64,000 nucleotides of DNA from Deltaproteobacteria bacterium HGW-Deltaproteobacteria-13 (GCA_002840555.1 PHBJ01000015.1:1-64000), one strand, 5' to 3'. Shown: positions 44,065-52,761, numbered from the stretch's first letter. Program-made: numbers and translations. The notes: generated by a model from the letters alone, not told the origin.

Positions 44065-44634
44065 TTATTTATAAACCGTCAAAACGAAATGGTCATTCCG
44101 GTTTTTCGCCCATGCAGCTTCGTCATGACCCGGATCAACCGGACGATCCTTGCCGTAGCTGATTGTTGAAATCCTCTTTTTATTTACACCCATTTTAACG
44201 AGATAATTTTTAGCCGCGTCGGCCCTTCTTTGACCAAGCGCCATATTGTATTTCTCGCTTCCCCGTTCATCGCAATTGCCTTCGATCCTGATGCGGTAAG
44301 CCTCGTTTTTCATCAGCCAATCCGCGTGCTCTTTTAACATTTTTTTATCTTCATCGCGCAAGTTATATTTATCAAAATCAAAGTAAATATTGCTCATGGG
44401 TGTTTCTTCCTGCGCCACGACTTCCCTGTTTTCAGGCATTATTGCCTTTTGCTGAATCGCTGGCGGCGCCTGTGCTTCCGGCTGTCCGGCCGCGCATCCT
44501 CCCGGCTGATCGCTGCATCCCGATCCAGCCGAACATCCTCTTACCAGGCCATTCTGCACGCACCCCGATAGAACCAATAAATTGAAAAAACAAACAATCA
44601 ATACAACGAACGGAATGTATAATGATCTTTTCAT
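44065..44634 (-). CDS. pal: peptidoglycan-associated lipoprotein (OmpA-like)
   Basis: This 189-residue lipoprotein has a signal peptide ending in lipobox LSGC (Cys25), then a Cys-, Gly- and Gln-rich linker. The OmpA-like peptidoglycan-binding domain shows IYFDFDKYNLRDED, IRIEGNCDERGSEKYN and ALGQRRADAAKNYLVKMGV. This set is typical of Pal, which anchors the outer membrane to peptidoglycan with the Tol system. The start is ATG 44634 with GGAGG upstream; a 20-residue in-frame extension is rejected. No tol genes are adjacent, so it may be a second Pal copy. The linker has five cysteines, which is unusual. Confidence 0.9.
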   Translation of the reverse strand: MKRSLYIPFVVLIVCFFNLLVLSGCVQNGLVRGCSAGSGCSDQPGGCAAGQPEAQAPPAIQQKAIMPENREVVAQEETPMSNIYFDFDKYNLRDEDKKMLKEHADWLMKNEAYRIRIEGNCDERGSEKYNMALGQRRADAAKNYLVKMGVNKKRISTISYGKDRPVDPGHDEAAWAKNRNDHFVLTVYK

Positions 44635-44861
44635 GATGATTTCCTCCTTTGTCCCTTTTTGAAAAAAGTAGTGTTTTTTATATCTTATGAACATAGATTA
44701 GGATGATTTGTACTAAATACAATGGTAGTTTTTTTATAGCATAGTGGTAGGGGAATGATACCTATCCCGGGAAATCCGGGAACGACATGCCGGTTTGTCT
44801 TGACAAAACAATCAACATTCGGGATGGTCCATTCGACAGGCGAAATGATGAGGAGGAATTC

Positions 44862-45341
44862 ATGGATTTATCGGACAAACAAATGATGGAAATCGCGCAA
44901 CATGCTTTTACGCGGATGGACGGGGCCTGGTTTCTGGCGCTGGCAAAAAAGTTTGGCATTGAGGTTGCCTGGGAGATGGATGTGGAAGCCTGGAAACAGT
45001 TCTCTTATGTTTTCGGCAAAAACCTCCGGAAACATTATATTCCAAATCCGACATGGCCGGATAGTTTTCTTCAGGCGATGGATATTTTCTGCAAGGTCTT
45101 AAAGATCGAAGGACGAGAAATGTCCATGAAGGATGATCAGATTATTTTCCGCATTACGGATTGTGAGACGCAGAAGGCCATTGCCAAAGCCGGCGTCGCC
45201 GATTGCGGTATCGTCACCGTTCAATCGTATGAAGGGATGATCGGCGGACTTTTTAACAGGAGCATCCAGGTTAAGGTGGCCCATACAAAGAATTTAAATC
45301 ATGGAGATGAATGTTGTGAAGTTATTATTACGCGGAAGTAA
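44862..45341 (+). CDS. conserved hypothetical protein, DUF6125-like
   Basis: The 159-residue protein starts MDLSDKQMMEIAQHAF with the frequent pattern 'LS..Q..EI...AF...DG.WFLA....G...A.E.D...W..F'. The second half has conserved cysteines (DCETQKA, DCGIV, GDECCEVII). I recognise it as a small family widespread in anaerobic Desulfobacterota and related to L-2-aminothiazoline carboxylate hydrolase-like proteins, without known function. AGGAGG before ATG 44862 fixes the start; an in-frame extension to 44787 is rejected. The partner is unknown. Confidence 0.65.
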   Translation: MDLSDKQMMEIAQHAFTRMDGAWFLALAKKFGIEVAWEMDVEAWKQFSYVFGKNLRKHYIPNPTWPDSFLQAMDIFCKVLKIEGREMSMKDDQIIFRITDCETQKAIAKAGVADCGIVTVQSYEGMIGGLFNRSIQVKVAHTKNLNHGDECCEVIITRK

Positions 45342-45415
45342 ATGAATAACAAAATCTGAAGGGAGAGATGTTATAAAGTGGAATCCGGCGGCTTAATCAA
45401 TGCTTCCAATATTTG

Positions 45416-45443
45416 TTGACATAGGTCCTGTCTTTGATAAACT
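45416..45443 (+). promoter_or_regulatory. promoter of moeA
   Basis: TTGACA (45416-45421), a 16-nt spacer and TAAACT (45438-45443) lie about 30 nt before the moeA ribosome binding site. The position and match are good. Confidence 0.6.
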
Positions 45444-45471
45444 ACGCATATAATTTAAATGGAGATTAAAC

Positions 45472-46710
45472 ATGATTTCTGTGGAAAAGGCCTTAAAGAC
45501 CATTCTTGCCAATTTTCAGCCGTTAGGCCTGGAAAAGATAAACATTCTGGAAGCAAGGGAACGGCTAATAGGCGAAAATATTTTATCTTCCCGCAATATT
45601 CCTTCCGCCGATAATTCAGCGATGGACGGCTATGCCGTGCGCTGGGCGGACACCAAAGGGACAACCCAGGACCATCCTCTAAAGCTGAAAGTCATCGAAG
45701 ACATTCCCGCGGGCAAAGTCGCCCGAAAGAAAATTAAGAAAGGCGAGGCCGCCCGGATCATGACGGGGGCGGTAATTCCCAATGGCGCTGATGCTGTTGT
45801 CCGTCAGGAAGACACCGAAAAAAACGGCACGACAGTCACCATCTATATATCGGCCAAAAGAGCGGACCATATCCGTTTTACCGGCGAAGATGTTAAAAAA
45901 GGGGAACTGGTTGTCAGGAAAAACAGCTCTTTGCGTCCGGCGGATATCGGCATGCTGGCCGCCTTGGGAAAATCCGTTATCAACGTTTATAGAAAACCCC
46001 GTGTGGCGATAATATCCACCGGCGATGAACTTGTCGACATCAAGACAACCCCCGGACCGGGCAAGATAGTCAACAGCAACAGTTATTCTCTGGCGGCGCA
46101 GGTGCTGGAGTGCGGCGCCGAGCCGATCATGCTGGGTATTGTCAGAGATAGAAAAACGGACCTGGAGAAAAAATTCAAAAAAGCCCTGGATGCCGATGTG
46201 ATTATTTCTTCCGGCGGCGTCTCCGTGGGCGACTACGATTTTGTTAAAAACGTAATGGGCGAAATCGGCAACGCCATGCATTTCTGGCAGGTTGCCATGC
46301 GGCCGGGCAAACCGCTGGCTTTCGGCGCCATCGGAGGAGTTCCTTTATTCGGCCTGCCGGGAAATCCCGTATCCGCGATGGTTTCTTTTGAACAATTCGT
46401 GCGCCCTTCCCTTTTAAAGATGCAGGGACATACAAAAATTTTCCGTCAGACCATAAAAGCCGTCTGTGTTGAAGATTTCCAAAAAAAGACGGGTTTCAGG
46501 CATTTTATCCGGGCCATCATTAGAAGGAAAGGAGACAAATATCTTGCCATGACAACCGGCGACCAGGGTTCCGGCATTCTGAAATCGATGGTCACAGCCA
46601 ACGGTCTGATTGTCATGGGAGAAAACGAAACCCGCATTAAAAAGGGAACCGAGGTAACCGTTCAATTACTGGATAACTCTCTGTCCTTGTCAGAGTCCCT
46701 GCAATTGTAG
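45472..46710 (+). CDS. moeA: molybdopterin molybdotransferase
   Basis: The 412-residue enzyme inserts molybdate into adenylated molybdopterin. It has the N-terminal block NIPSADNSAMDGYAVRW, GEAARIMTGAVIPNGADAVV, and domain-3 motifs STGDELV, NSNSYSLAAQVLECGAEP, SSGGVSVGDYDFVK, MRPGKPLAFG and GLPGNPVSAMVSFEQFV. The length is typical. A decayed fragment of the same gene lies 2.5 kb downstream next to tRNA-Sec, so the locus was duplicated. Molybdenum cofactor supply suggests a formate dehydrogenase or similar enzyme elsewhere. Confidence 0.96.
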   Translation: MISVEKALKTILANFQPLGLEKINILEARERLIGENILSSRNIPSADNSAMDGYAVRWADTKGTTQDHPLKLKVIEDIPAGKVARKKIKKGEAARIMTGAVIPNGADAVVRQEDTEKNGTTVTIYISAKRADHIRFTGEDVKKGELVVRKNSSLRPADIGMLAALGKSVINVYRKPRVAIISTGDELVDIKTTPGPGKIVNSNSYSLAAQVLECGAEPIMLGIVRDRKTDLEKKFKKALDADVIISSGGVSVGDYDFVKNVMGEIGNAMHFWQVAMRPGKPLAFGAIGGVPLFGLPGNPVSAMVSFEQFVRPSLLKMQGHTKIFRQTIKAVCVEDFQKKTGFRHFIRAIIRRKGDKYLAMTTGDQGSGILKSMVTANGLIVMGENETRIKKGTEVTVQLLDNSLSLSESLQL

Positions 46711-46718
46711 AAAATCTT

Positions 46719-46753
46719 TCCCGGACTTCCCGTCCGGTGTGGGGCGCCAAAAC
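46719..46753 (+). pseudogene. partial, decayed copy of tRNA-Sec
   Basis: TCCCGGACTTC, a changed loop (CCG instead of AAA), then TCCGGTGTGGGGCGC and AAAAC match the anticodon arm and variable arm of the complete selC at 49388-49485. The acceptor and T arms are missing and the anticodon is altered, so it cannot function as tRNA-Sec. It sits 9 nt after moeA. Confidence 0.8.
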
Positions 46754-46760
46754 TAAACTT

Positions 46761-47171
46761 TTACGCCACAGGTTTTCTGCTGATCAGCACAGCAACAGCC
46801 AAGCCGAAGATCACACACCAAACATTGATAAACACGTTTAATGCCAGATCAAGTGTTGAGGTCTTATAGATGTCGTTTTGGATATTGAAGCTGAAATCGA
46901 GAAGACCCAAAAACATTAGTCCGCCCGCACAGACCAGAGATAGCGTTCTCCCCGCTTCCCTGTTTTTTAACAGGAGGATGCCTGAAACAAGCAGAGCGAC
47001 GGCCAGGATAATATCGGGCAGGGGGAAGGAATGCTCATAGGCAAAATAGCATGGCGGAGGATTTTCCGGCGCAAGGCCGATGGTAAAAAAGCCTATCCAG
47101 AACAGAATTAATCCGATGCCTGTCAGCAACTCAAGGGCGGCAATTGTTTTCAGTCGTTTTATTTCAATCAT
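46761..47171 (-). CDS. small integral membrane protein of unknown function
   Basis: The 136-residue protein has four predicted membrane segments (about 10-30, 50-68, 78-98 and 108-130) and no recognisable catalytic motif. It ends 9 nt upstream of a decayed selC copy and starts 9 nt from the downstream end of the SDR gene, so it probably forms an operon with the SDR and epimerase-type genes. A helper role for a membrane lipid or sterol-like pathway is possible but unproven. Confidence 0.6.
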   Translation of the reverse strand: MIEIKRLKTIAALELLTGIGLILFWIGFFTIGLAPENPPPCYFAYEHSFPLPDIILAVALLVSGILLLKNREAGRTLSLVCAGGLMFLGLLDFSFNIQNDIYKTSTLDLALNVFINVWCVIFGLAVAVLISRKPVA

Positions 47172-47180
47172 TTCAGCACC

Positions 47181-48002
47181 TCACCCCTGCCTTTGCTGTG
47201 CTTTATTGATGGCCGCCCCCATCACCCTATCAATGATAAAAGGCAGATGCCTCTTTACGAAATAGGTCAGTTTGCCGTCAAATCCCGGAATGATCATAAA
47301 GGTGTTTTTCCTGATACCGGCAATAAGCTCTTTGGCAACAGCATCGCTGCTCATGACCCTGGCGCTGGCCGAGATGGCCCTGGTTTCCGCGGGTTTGGTG
47401 AGGTTTTCAGTGGCAAAACCCGGCGTATCGGTATCGGGCGGGCAAAGCACCGAAACGGTGATATTGTATTTTTTAAGCTCGCTTTTGAGACTTTCCGAAA
47501 ATCCCACAATGGCGAATTTCGAAGCCGCATAATCGCAGTAGCCGAAAACACCCAGAAAGCCCACCATGGAGGAAACATTGACAATCGCGCCGCCTTTCAA
47601 CTTCATATGCGGCACAAGAACCGAACACGCATTCCATATACCATAGAAGTTTGTCTTCATGGTATCATCCAACTGCTGATAGGTGATCTCCTCGAAATAT
47701 CGGGGATAGGCCCTGCCAGCGCAATTGATCAGCACATCCGGTGCTCCGAATTCAGCCAGCGCCGAAGAAAGCACGCTCTCGACGCTTTCCCTTTTGGAAA
47801 CATCCATGGATCTTCCGGCAAACTTCTGTCCCGCAGATATGCCGCAGGACTGTATTTGCCTTAAGGCTTCATCCAGCACCTGTTGCCGCCGGCCGAAGAT
47901 AATGACACTGGCTCCCCCGGCCGCCATTAACCTGGCGGTTGCCAGGCCGATACCGGAGGAACCGCCGGTTATGTAAACCAACTTATCCCTGAAATCTTTC
48001 AT
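47181..48002 (-). CDS. SDR oxidoreductase resembling 3-ketodihydrosphingosine reductase
   Basis: The 273-residue short-chain dehydrogenase has TGGSSGIG, NCAG, a catalytic Ser in VSSMVG and the YAASK motif. Its C-terminal half carries PPDTDTPGFATEN..KPAETR, a segment strongly reminiscent of eukaryotic KDSR, the NADPH reductase of sphingolipid synthesis. The last 45 residues look hydrophobic and basic, suited to membrane contact. This raises the possibility of long-chain base chemistry, but bacterial members of this subgroup may have other substrates. It is flanked by a membrane protein and an epimerase-type gene at 9-12-nt gaps. Confidence 0.85.
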   Translation of the reverse strand: MKDFRDKLVYITGGSSGIGLATARLMAAGGASVIIFGRRQQVLDEALRQIQSCGISAGQKFAGRSMDVSKRESVESVLSSALAEFGAPDVLINCAGRAYPRYFEEITYQQLDDTMKTNFYGIWNACSVLVPHMKLKGGAIVNVSSMVGFLGVFGYCDYAASKFAIVGFSESLKSELKKYNITVSVLCPPDTDTPGFATENLTKPAETRAISASARVMSSDAVAKELIAGIRKNTFMIIPGFDGKLTYFVKRHLPFIIDRVMGAAINKAQQRQG

Positions 48003-48014
48003 CCCCTCTCCCCT

Positions 48015-49022
48015 TTATTTCTTTTTGAGCGAATCGATATCGACCGTTTTGAGCCATTCCATGGTTTTCTGGAATCCTTCCCGGTAAGTAATGCGTGGCT
48101 TCCAGCCCAATTCGCGCTCTGCTTTCTCGATGGAGAATCGGAATCTCGAACCCAGATTGGTAACGGTATAGGTCGTGAGCAAAGGACGATTTTTGATACC
48201 CAAAAACTTCCAGATGAATTCCATCACTCTGGCCGCGGCCATGGCTGACCAGTAGGGGATGTGCGTTTTGATGGGCTGGACACCCAGCGCCCGAGCTATT
48301 CCCGCGCAGAATTCCTGCAGGGTTGTCGACTCGCCGTCGTGCACGAGATAGCCGTTGCCGACAGCCCTTTCATCCTCGGAGATCAGCATCAGGAGATCGA
48401 CAAGGTTATCGATATAGGTGGGCCAAACGATGGCGTTCTTACGCCAGAAGATCAGTTCCCTTTTGATAATCGCGTCAGCAAGCAGCGGCACAAAGGTCTG
48501 GTCGCCCTCGCCGAATACCCAAAGGGGATAGACCATGGTCAGCGGCAATCCCTGCTCCTCGTGGTATTTGCGCATGACCTTTTCGGCATCTATCTTGGAA
48601 TCAGCGTAGGGTTCGCCCCAATATTGCAGCGGCATGCTTTCATCCATCACCTTCGATTCGTCCGTGCCGAACACGTCGCAGGTGCTGACATCCACCAGGC
48701 GGGAAACTTTCGCGTCAACAGCCGCCCGGCAAATATTTTCGGCGCCGCCCACCGTAACCTCCCAGAACAGCTTTTTGGGTGCCCAGTCGGTAACAATCGC
48801 CGCCGTATGGAATATGATATCGACGTTTCCGACCGCACGCCTGACCGCGTCATAATCGCGGATGTCGCCGCTGACAACTTCCACACCCAGCTCTTTTAGC
48901 CAGGCCTCGCCGGCATCACCCGGCAATACCAGCGCGCGCACCTTGTTGCCTTTGGCCAGATTAGCTTTGACGACATGGCGGCCGATGAATCCTGTAGCTC
49001 CGGTGATTAAAACATTTTTCAT
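48015..49022 (-). CDS. NAD-dependent epimerase/dehydratase-family protein
   Basis: The 335-residue extended SDR has ITGATGFIGRHV at the N terminus (NAD binding), STCDVFG and the YADSK catalytic YxxxK. The region VYPLWVFGEGDQTFVPLL is typical of 3-beta-hydroxysteroid dehydrogenase-like or CerR-like proteins. It begins the three-gene run with the KDSR-like SDR and membrane protein. In known bacterial ceramide pathways an epimerase-type protein is one of the reductases, so the pair is of interest, though sterol-like or hydrocarbon substrates are alternatives. Confidence 0.85.
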   Translation of the reverse strand: MKNVLITGATGFIGRHVVKANLAKGNKVRALVLPGDAGEAWLKELGVEVVSGDIRDYDAVRRAVGNVDIIFHTAAIVTDWAPKKLFWEVTVGGAENICRAAVDAKVSRLVDVSTCDVFGTDESKVMDESMPLQYWGEPYADSKIDAEKVMRKYHEEQGLPLTMVYPLWVFGEGDQTFVPLLADAIIKRELIFWRKNAIVWPTYIDNLVDLLMLISEDERAVGNGYLVHDGESTTLQEFCAGIARALGVQPIKTHIPYWSAMAAARVMEFIWKFLGIKNRPLLTTYTVTNLGSRFRFSIEKAERELGWKPRITYREGFQKTMEWLKTVDIDSLKKK

Positions 49023-49387
49023 ATCTCAACCCCTCTCCGCGCTGAGTGCGCACATTTTATACAAAGGTGATGCGAGAAACAAATAATGCTTATTAATGTA
49101 AATATATTTAAAAGTATAGGGAGGCTGTTTTTGCTTGTCAAGTCATATTAGGCGCCGCGAAAAAAGGACTTGGCTGTATCCCCGTCATTGAGAAAAATCG
49201 GCAACGCCATGCGTTGGGGGCCCGTAGTCATGCAGCCGGGCAAGACGCTGGCGTTCGGCGCCATCGGAAGAGTTCCTTTCTTCAGTCATTAACTCTCCTC
49301 TTCTAAAACATCCAACCAGATGTAAAAAAATGCCGCTGACATTTTTGTATGTTGACACAACGCTATTTTGCAGTTAAGTTTATAAAT
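49023..49387. other. gap with a decayed moeA fragment upstream of selC
   Basis: No ORF is supported. The main content is the moeA-derived segment at 49195-49284, about 100 nt before tRNA-Sec. The AT-rich 49080-49140 part may hold the promoter of the epimerase gene. Confidence 0.6.
49195..49284 (+). pseudogene. decayed fragment of moeA
   Basis: AAATCGGCAACGCCATGC, CATGC-GCCGGGCAA, CGCTGGC-TTCGGCGCCATCGGA and GAGTTCCTTT match moeA positions 46262-46351 with scattered substitutions (I estimate roughly 80% identity by eye). Frame and flanks are lost. It shows that the moeA 3' region was copied next to selC. Confidence 0.85.
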
Positions 49388-49485
49388 GGAAGTGCCAAGG
49401 TCACTGGTGGGCCTCCCGGACTTCAAATCCGGTGTGGGGCGCTAAAACCGTCCTAGGTGGGTTCGATTCCCATGCACTTCCGCCA
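49388..49485 (+). tRNA. selC: tRNA-Sec (anticodon UCA)
   Basis: The 98-nt tRNA has an 8-bp acceptor stem (GGAAGTGC/GCACTTCC), a D arm AGGTC/GGCCT, an anticodon stem CCGGA/TCCGG with loop CTTCAAA (anticodon TCA), a long variable arm (GGGGCG/CGTCCT) and T arm TGGG-TTCGATT-CCCA. G73 and an encoded CCA follow. The anticodon arm matches E. coli selC. This supplies selenocysteine for UGA codons, such as that in the MerP-like gene at 30950-31246. selA, selB and selD are not in the window. Confidence 0.97.
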
Positions 49486-49573
49486 ATTAATCCTTTAATT
49501 CCAAACTATTAACTTTTAAAAAGCGTGCCGATGCCGTGCCGATAAAGCGTGATCCATCTTCAGTGATGACTTA

Positions 49574-50767
49574 TTAAAGTTCTTTTAAATTGAGAATCTC
49601 TTTAATTTCTTGTTTCATTTCAACTTCCGTAAGAGGAGCTATCGCAATAGAGGATAATTTTATCAGGGCAAAATGAAATGCTCTACTCCCCATATCTTGC
49701 GTTACTCTAAAATAATACGTTTGCCCCGCCATTACTTCAACTGGTGTTGTTGGTTTTTCTTTAACATCTTTGTAAGCATAAGCTCCGACAGGATGCTTCC
49801 CTGCTTCAATATCAAAAAAAGCAAATCCAACATAATTATCTTGATTCAACTTTTTGCTGTGATTTCCAACGGTAACTGTTATGTAATCCCATAGACCAGT
49901 GCCAACAAAAAACAATCTAGCGTTACCCTCTTTAGGTACCCATAAATTAGCCCCAGCCTTTATCAACTCATCTACAATATATCCCTGAGAACAAGAGAGG
50001 GCTGTGTCTAGAACGTTTTCACCATCTGCATTTTTCGCATTTATATCAGCCCCACTTTTAATAAGTAGTTTTATAACATCAACCGTTTGAGCTAAATCTG
50101 GATTCATTGCTTTCATATCAGTGCCTTTAACTAGTCGTTTAGCCATTTCAACTTTGGATAAACTAGAAGCATAAGGTAATTTAGAGGCGGCAAGAACTAA
50201 AGGTGTTATGCCTGACAAATCTTTCGTTTCTAAATTGGCACCTTTTCCTATTAAGGTTTTTATAAGTTCAATGTCCCTATAGTCTACTGCATAAAATAAT
50301 GCGTCATATCCTTTCTTATCCTTGGTTCTAATATCTGCCCCTGATTCAATTAGTTTTTTTACCAAGTCAATTTTGCCTTTACATATTGAATTCATGAGTG
50401 GTGTTCGACCTTCACCATCTTGTGCATTCACATCCACATCCATAAGAAGTTTAGTTATTTCGTAATTGACATCGTAATTAATTGCATAATGGAAAGCCGT
50501 ATAGCCGTACTTGTCTTTAACTTTTACATCAGCACCTTTATCAATAAGCATTTTCACTAATTTATAATTCCCGTTTGAAACTGCATACATTAAAGGGGTA
50601 ACGCCAGCACTATCTTGTTCATTGATATTAGCACCTTCATTTATAAGCTTTTGGGCAGCCAAAGAATCACCACTTGCTGACGCTTTGATTAGTGGTGTTG
50701 TTGAGGCGCAACCGGTGAGAAAAAATGCAAAAATTATAAAAGCTAAAAGAGCATGATCATACTTCAT
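49574..50767 (-). CDS. ankyrin-repeat lipoprotein with DUF2846-like C-terminal domain
   Basis: The 397-residue protein has a lipoprotein signal (FFLTGC lipobox near residue 19) and about seven to eight ankyrin repeats from residue 25 to 270 (repeating G.TPLM.A...G......LI..GADI). A C-terminal domain follows with ARLFFVGTGLWDYITV and VEVMAGQTYYFRVTQ, as seen in DUF2846 proteins that bind or sit on the envelope. The fusion is unusual. It is probably an outer-envelope protein with a binding scaffold; no target is known. Codons and base composition are AT-rich compared with the flanking core genes, consistent with acquisition. Confidence 0.8.
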   Translation of the reverse strand: MKYDHALLAFIIFAFFLTGCASTTPLIKASASGDSLAAQKLINEGANINEQDSAGVTPLMYAVSNGNYKLVKMLIDKGADVKVKDKYGYTAFHYAINYDVNYEITKLLMDVDVNAQDGEGRTPLMNSICKGKIDLVKKLIESGADIRTKDKKGYDALFYAVDYRDIELIKTLIGKGANLETKDLSGITPLVLAASKLPYASSLSKVEMAKRLVKGTDMKAMNPDLAQTVDVIKLLIKSGADINAKNADGENVLDTALSCSQGYIVDELIKAGANLWVPKEGNARLFFVGTGLWDYITVTVGNHSKKLNQDNYVGFAFFDIEAGKHPVGAYAYKDVKEKPTTPVEVMAGQTYYFRVTQDMGSRAFHFALIKLSSIAIAPLTEVEMKQEIKEILNLKEL

Positions 50768-50842
50768 ATGCTACCCCCTAAATTATTTAGAATTATTGCT
50801 ATTTCTTTTTAGATTGTGGTTTCGATTCGTATTTTTTAAGCG

Positions 50843-50890
50843 CTTCTTCAATAACTTTCCGACGTTAGCACCCCACACTGGATTTGAATT
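50843..50890 (-). repeat. selC-derived repeat, right-module copy 1
   Basis: On the minus strand the sequence includes TTCAAATCCAGTGTGGGG and TGCTAACGTCGGAAAGTTA. The first part matches the anticodon-to-variable-arm segment of selC with two changes, and the second part is shared only with the copy at 53171-53215. The pair is in direct orientation, and both are inverted relative to selC. Confidence 0.75.
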
Positions 50891-50899
50891 ACAGCCGCT

Positions 50900-51577
50900 T
50901 CACTTTTTTCCGGTCTTGATGGGCATAGTCCTCGAAAGCAATACAATACCATATCCAGACAAGAGCAATGCATACAATGGCCAAAAAATAAACCACCAAA
51001 GAATTCTATAGCCGAGATTTTCTGATCTGACCTTTAAATTGATGGGTGACTCGATAATTAAGGTAACTCTTTCCCCAACCAAACTCTTTCCAACTTCAAG
51101 AATGGAAACATTAAGAACTGTTCTCCCTGAAGGTAGTTTTGTAGACAATTCCCACAGCGGTGGCCAACGAAAACGCTTGGGATCATTATCATCGAAAAAA
51201 GGAACTAAATCACGATTCATTGAAGTACCATTATAACCACTCATTGGTAACGCCTCGTAAATAACCTCTTTGTCTCTACAGCGTACGACTAGCTTTATAG
51301 GCTCACCTGGTTCGTCAAATTCAAGATTGCCATATTCTTTGGTACGCCATTTCCCAAGTTCAGATCTATCTTGATGCCAGCCAGATCGCTTGAATTCCAG
51401 TGTCATGCCTAGATTGCATGGAAAAGCACGGAATACGGAGATATTGATTGTTTCTCCAGGATTCAACTGAATAGGAACAATAACAACTGACGAAAAATGA
51501 GCAATGGCAGACCCAACTGTAACTACAATTACCAGTATGAACCAGATGGCCCAATTAATTTTCAGTTTAAGAGTCAT
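50900..51577 (-). CDS. hypothetical membrane-anchored protein
   Basis: The 225-residue protein has an N-terminal membrane segment (about 9-31), a middle beta-rich region with several Trp and Cys residues (CNLGMTLEFKRSGWH, VVRCRDKEVIY), and a C-terminal membrane segment (about 192-214). No family is recognised. It is inside a three-ORF module flanked by selC-derived direct repeats and is probably mobile or accessory. Confidence 0.55.
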   Translation of the reverse strand: MTLKLKINWAIWFILVIVVTVGSAIAHFSSVVIVPIQLNPGETINISVFRAFPCNLGMTLEFKRSGWHQDRSELGKWRTKEYGNLEFDEPGEPIKLVVRCRDKEVIYEALPMSGYNGTSMNRDLVPFFDDNDPKRFRWPPLWELSTKLPSGRTVLNVSILEVGKSLVGERVTLIIESPINLKVRSENLGYRILWWFIFWPLYALLLSGYGIVLLSRTMPIKTGKK

Positions 51578-51607
51578 AATGTGGCATAACCTTTAGCTGC
51601 TAAAGAC

Positions 51608-52570
51608 TTATGTACAGTTCTTTTTAAGCAATCCATTCCATGTTTTTTCGGCATCGAAATCCTTTTTGATCGCATTTTGATACGGGCTGTCATGAAATGC
51701 TTTAATGCCGTGTAAAATCATGTAGGACGGATAATAGGCAGGATATCCCAATGATCTGATATCAGAACATAATTTTGTTCTCGCACTTCCTCCTTTTTTG
51801 AGATCGACCGACAGAGTTTTATTTATCTTATTAATTTTTTGTTTATCGATATTAGAGAAAGCCTCCATCTGAAGGACTATAATTCCTTGAGCCGCTGTCC
51901 TATCGGCCACTCTTTCAGCATCAAATAATCCATACATATTTCCCAACATATACATTTCCGCTCCGACTGTATATTGTCCCAAGGCGATACATTGAACCAC
52001 CCCCCTGTATAGATCTGCCGGTGTGTATGTGTTTTTTAATTCCGAGACGGGATGACAGCCTACATCCTGTTTGGATTCCAAACTACCCTCAGTTCTCATA
52101 CTGGTGATTTTTCCTTTTTTCTCCGTAATTATATTCGGTCTGCCGGTAACCGCGTCTGAAGAATTGCAGGGATAAATTGCAGCCAGACGTTCAATGGTTG
52201 GCTGATCACCATATGTAACATCAGGTAAATTTTGAGACTGACTGTAATTTACCAGTGATTGCGAAATTTCTTTTATGGTTTTTTCCGATGGAACACAGAA
52301 ATATTTTCCATTATTCTTTTTTAGAAGATTGACAAACCATATAGCATCTTTTTTCGCGGAGTTACGTATAAATTGTTTCTTGGTATTTAAAGAGGAAAGC
52401 GGTGAGGTTTCTTTATTTGAGTCAAGCAATTCACATTTTTTCATCTCGTCCTGAGGATGATCGGTAATGATTTCGATCTTGTCTTTGTCAATACATTTAT
52501 ACAACGGACCTGCATTGGCTGATGCTATAAAAGATAAAAACATACATAATATCAAAAACAGTCGTTTCAT
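51608..52570 (-). CDS. secreted hypothetical protein
   Basis: The 320-residue protein has a signal peptide (MKRLFLILCMFLSFIASANA, cleavage before GPLY). The N-terminal segment LYKCIDKDKIEIITDHPQDE resembles the DUF4124 type found in many envelope proteins. The middle resembles Rap1a/Tai-type or similar small all-helical domains with conserved cysteines (YFCVPS, YPCNSS, VGCHPV, KLCSDIR). The function is unknown. It lies 30 nt from the next ORF of the same module. Confidence 0.55.
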   Translation of the reverse strand: MKRLFLILCMFLSFIASANAGPLYKCIDKDKIEIITDHPQDEMKKCELLDSNKETSPLSSLNTKKQFIRNSAKKDAIWFVNLLKKNNGKYFCVPSEKTIKEISQSLVNYSQSQNLPDVTYGDQPTIERLAAIYPCNSSDAVTGRPNIITEKKGKITSMRTEGSLESKQDVGCHPVSELKNTYTPADLYRGVVQCIALGQYTVGAEMYMLGNMYGLFDAERVADRTAAQGIIVLQMEAFSNIDKQKINKINKTLSVDLKKGGSARTKLCSDIRSLGYPAYYPSYMILHGIKAFHDSPYQNAIKKDFDAEKTWNGLLKKNCT

Positions 52571-52637
52571 CTCGTCTCCTTTTTAATAGAGTGGAATCTG
52601 AGCAATTTAATCTTTTTAATTAAGATGGATTTTTAAC

Positions 52638-52667
52638 GATTATGGGTTGTAACCTAGCATAAAATTA
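52638..52667 (+). repeat. dispersed 30-nt repeat, copy 2
   Basis: GATTATGGGTTGTAACCTAG followed by CATAAAATTA, 28 of 30 bases identical to copy 1 at 20001-20030. It lies in the gap between two ORFs of the accessory module. Confidence 0.75.
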
Positions 52668-52761
52668 GAAAATTGAAAATTATGGATAATGGGAAGGAAG
52701 AAATTATCTGAATACATGAACTTTAATTTTCAGGTAAAAGTTAAAATTTGTTTTGGAGAGA

